6,099 bases of DNA from Actinomycetes bacterium (lineage in GTDB: Bacteria > Actinomycetota > Acidimicrobiia > Acidimicrobiales > Acidimicrobiaceae). A program made the position numbers and the translations under genes. The notes beneath the pieces are model-generated. The model did not search any database, had not been told where the DNA came from, and worked only from the letters and a program-made list of their open reading frames with translations. The stretch covers positions 1 to 6,099 of the forward strand of contig JAJYFX010000122.1 of the NCBI GenBank assembly GCA_021785315.1. Reading direction: 5' to 3'. Below are positions 5,922 to 6,099 of this stretch, piece after piece (position 1 is the stretch's first letter; each line of letters begins with the position of its first letter).

Positions 5922-5954
5922 CTAAACAATAGCAGGTCACAGATCCTTTTGTGC

Positions 5955-5982
5955 AAAATCATTGAAAACTGTCGCTGATTTT
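5955..5982. repeat. inverted repeat downstream of tRNA-Pro
   Basis: AAAATCA (5955-5961) and TGATTTT (5976-5982) are perfect seven-base arms around a 14-nt loop, 33 nt after the tRNA. The arm ending in four T could serve as a weak terminator for the tRNA transcript, but the stem has only two GC pairs. It touches the tandem repeat that follows. Confidence 0.3.
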
Positions 5983-6003
5983 CCGTCTTCAATTCCGTCT
6001 TCA
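5981..6003 (+). repeat. tandem direct repeat, 12-bp period
   Basis: TTCCGTCTTCA occurs twice, at 5981-5991 and 5993-6003, identical over 11 bases with one base between. It lies in non-coding DNA after the tRNA. Repeats with about one helical turn of spacing can be protein-binding sites; replication slippage is the simpler explanation. Confidence 0.6.
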
Positions 6004-6050
6004 GATATTTACACATGTGATTTTCTGAATTGCCCCGAGTTTCTTAGACA

Positions 6051-6093
6051 CTCGATTACTTGGGAACCCGTTAGTTCCCAAGGCTGATTCGAG
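6051..6093. repeat. nested inverted repeat at the right edge
   Basis: A perfect nine-pair hairpin, CTTGGGAAC (6059-6067) with GTTCCCAAG (6074-6082) around a six-base loop, is enclosed by outer arms CTCGA (6051-6055) and TCGAG (6089-6093). The internal loop between them is 3 and 6 nt. No T-tract follows, so it is not an obvious intrinsic terminator. Bases 5922-6099 contain no coding region I can support. Confidence 0.55.
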
Positions 6094-6099
6094 CGTAGT

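Noticed and set aside
5988..6099. An open frame entering from the right edge on the minus strand (about 32 codons to a stop near 6003)
   Set aside because: It runs through the large inverted repeat, has no recognisable motif, and is too short to separate from chance.

Overview
The window is a compact chromosomal segment of a free-living bacterium, about half G+C, carrying housekeeping genes. I see no transposase, integrase, phage gene, CRISPR array, toxin-antitoxin pair or defence gene. Several points suggest a moderate-GC actinobacterium, perhaps of the Acidimicrobiia type. These are the gene set and order, the IspH tail motif (FPPPPELRDLL), the AGTTTD switch in the second Der GTPase domain, frequent GTG starts, promoter-like TANNNT boxes placed for leaderless mRNAs, and a tRNA gene without encoded CCA. 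That placement is an inference; no single marker in the window proves it.

Layout, left to right. Bases 1-125 hold no complete gene. The cmk gene (126-758) is followed 12 bp later by a PlsC-type acyltransferase gene (771-1472), and the two probably form an operon. An 87-bp gap separates plsC from the convergent ispH gene (1560-2615, minus strand). Only 29 bp separate the ispH start from the divergent start of a PDZ / radical-SAM-like / DUF512 gene (2645-4024). After 80 bp comes der (4105-5487), then a small zinc-ribbon plus membrane-helix protein (about 5562-5765), then tRNA-Pro(GGG) (5847-5921). The last 178 bp hold no recognisable gene but contain a tandem repeat and several inverted repeats.

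How the genes fit together. Cmk recycles CMP, which is released when CDP-activated lipid precursors are used. PlsC makes the phosphatidic acid that enters that pathway. IspH makes the isoprenoid precursors needed for lipid carriers and quinones. Der is a tandem GTPase of 50S ribosome assembly. The DUF512 protein has no established function, but as I recall it sits beside der in other phyla too. From memory, cmk-plsC-ispH(-rpsA) and DUF512-der are recurrent neighbourhoods in Clostridia. Here the two pairs lie together, with ispH inverted and no rpsA. I found no clearly new system. The best leads are the uncharacterised DUF512 protein, the 29-bp divergent and apparently leaderless promoter, the small zinc-ribbon membrane protein, and the structured non-coding DNA after the tRNA.
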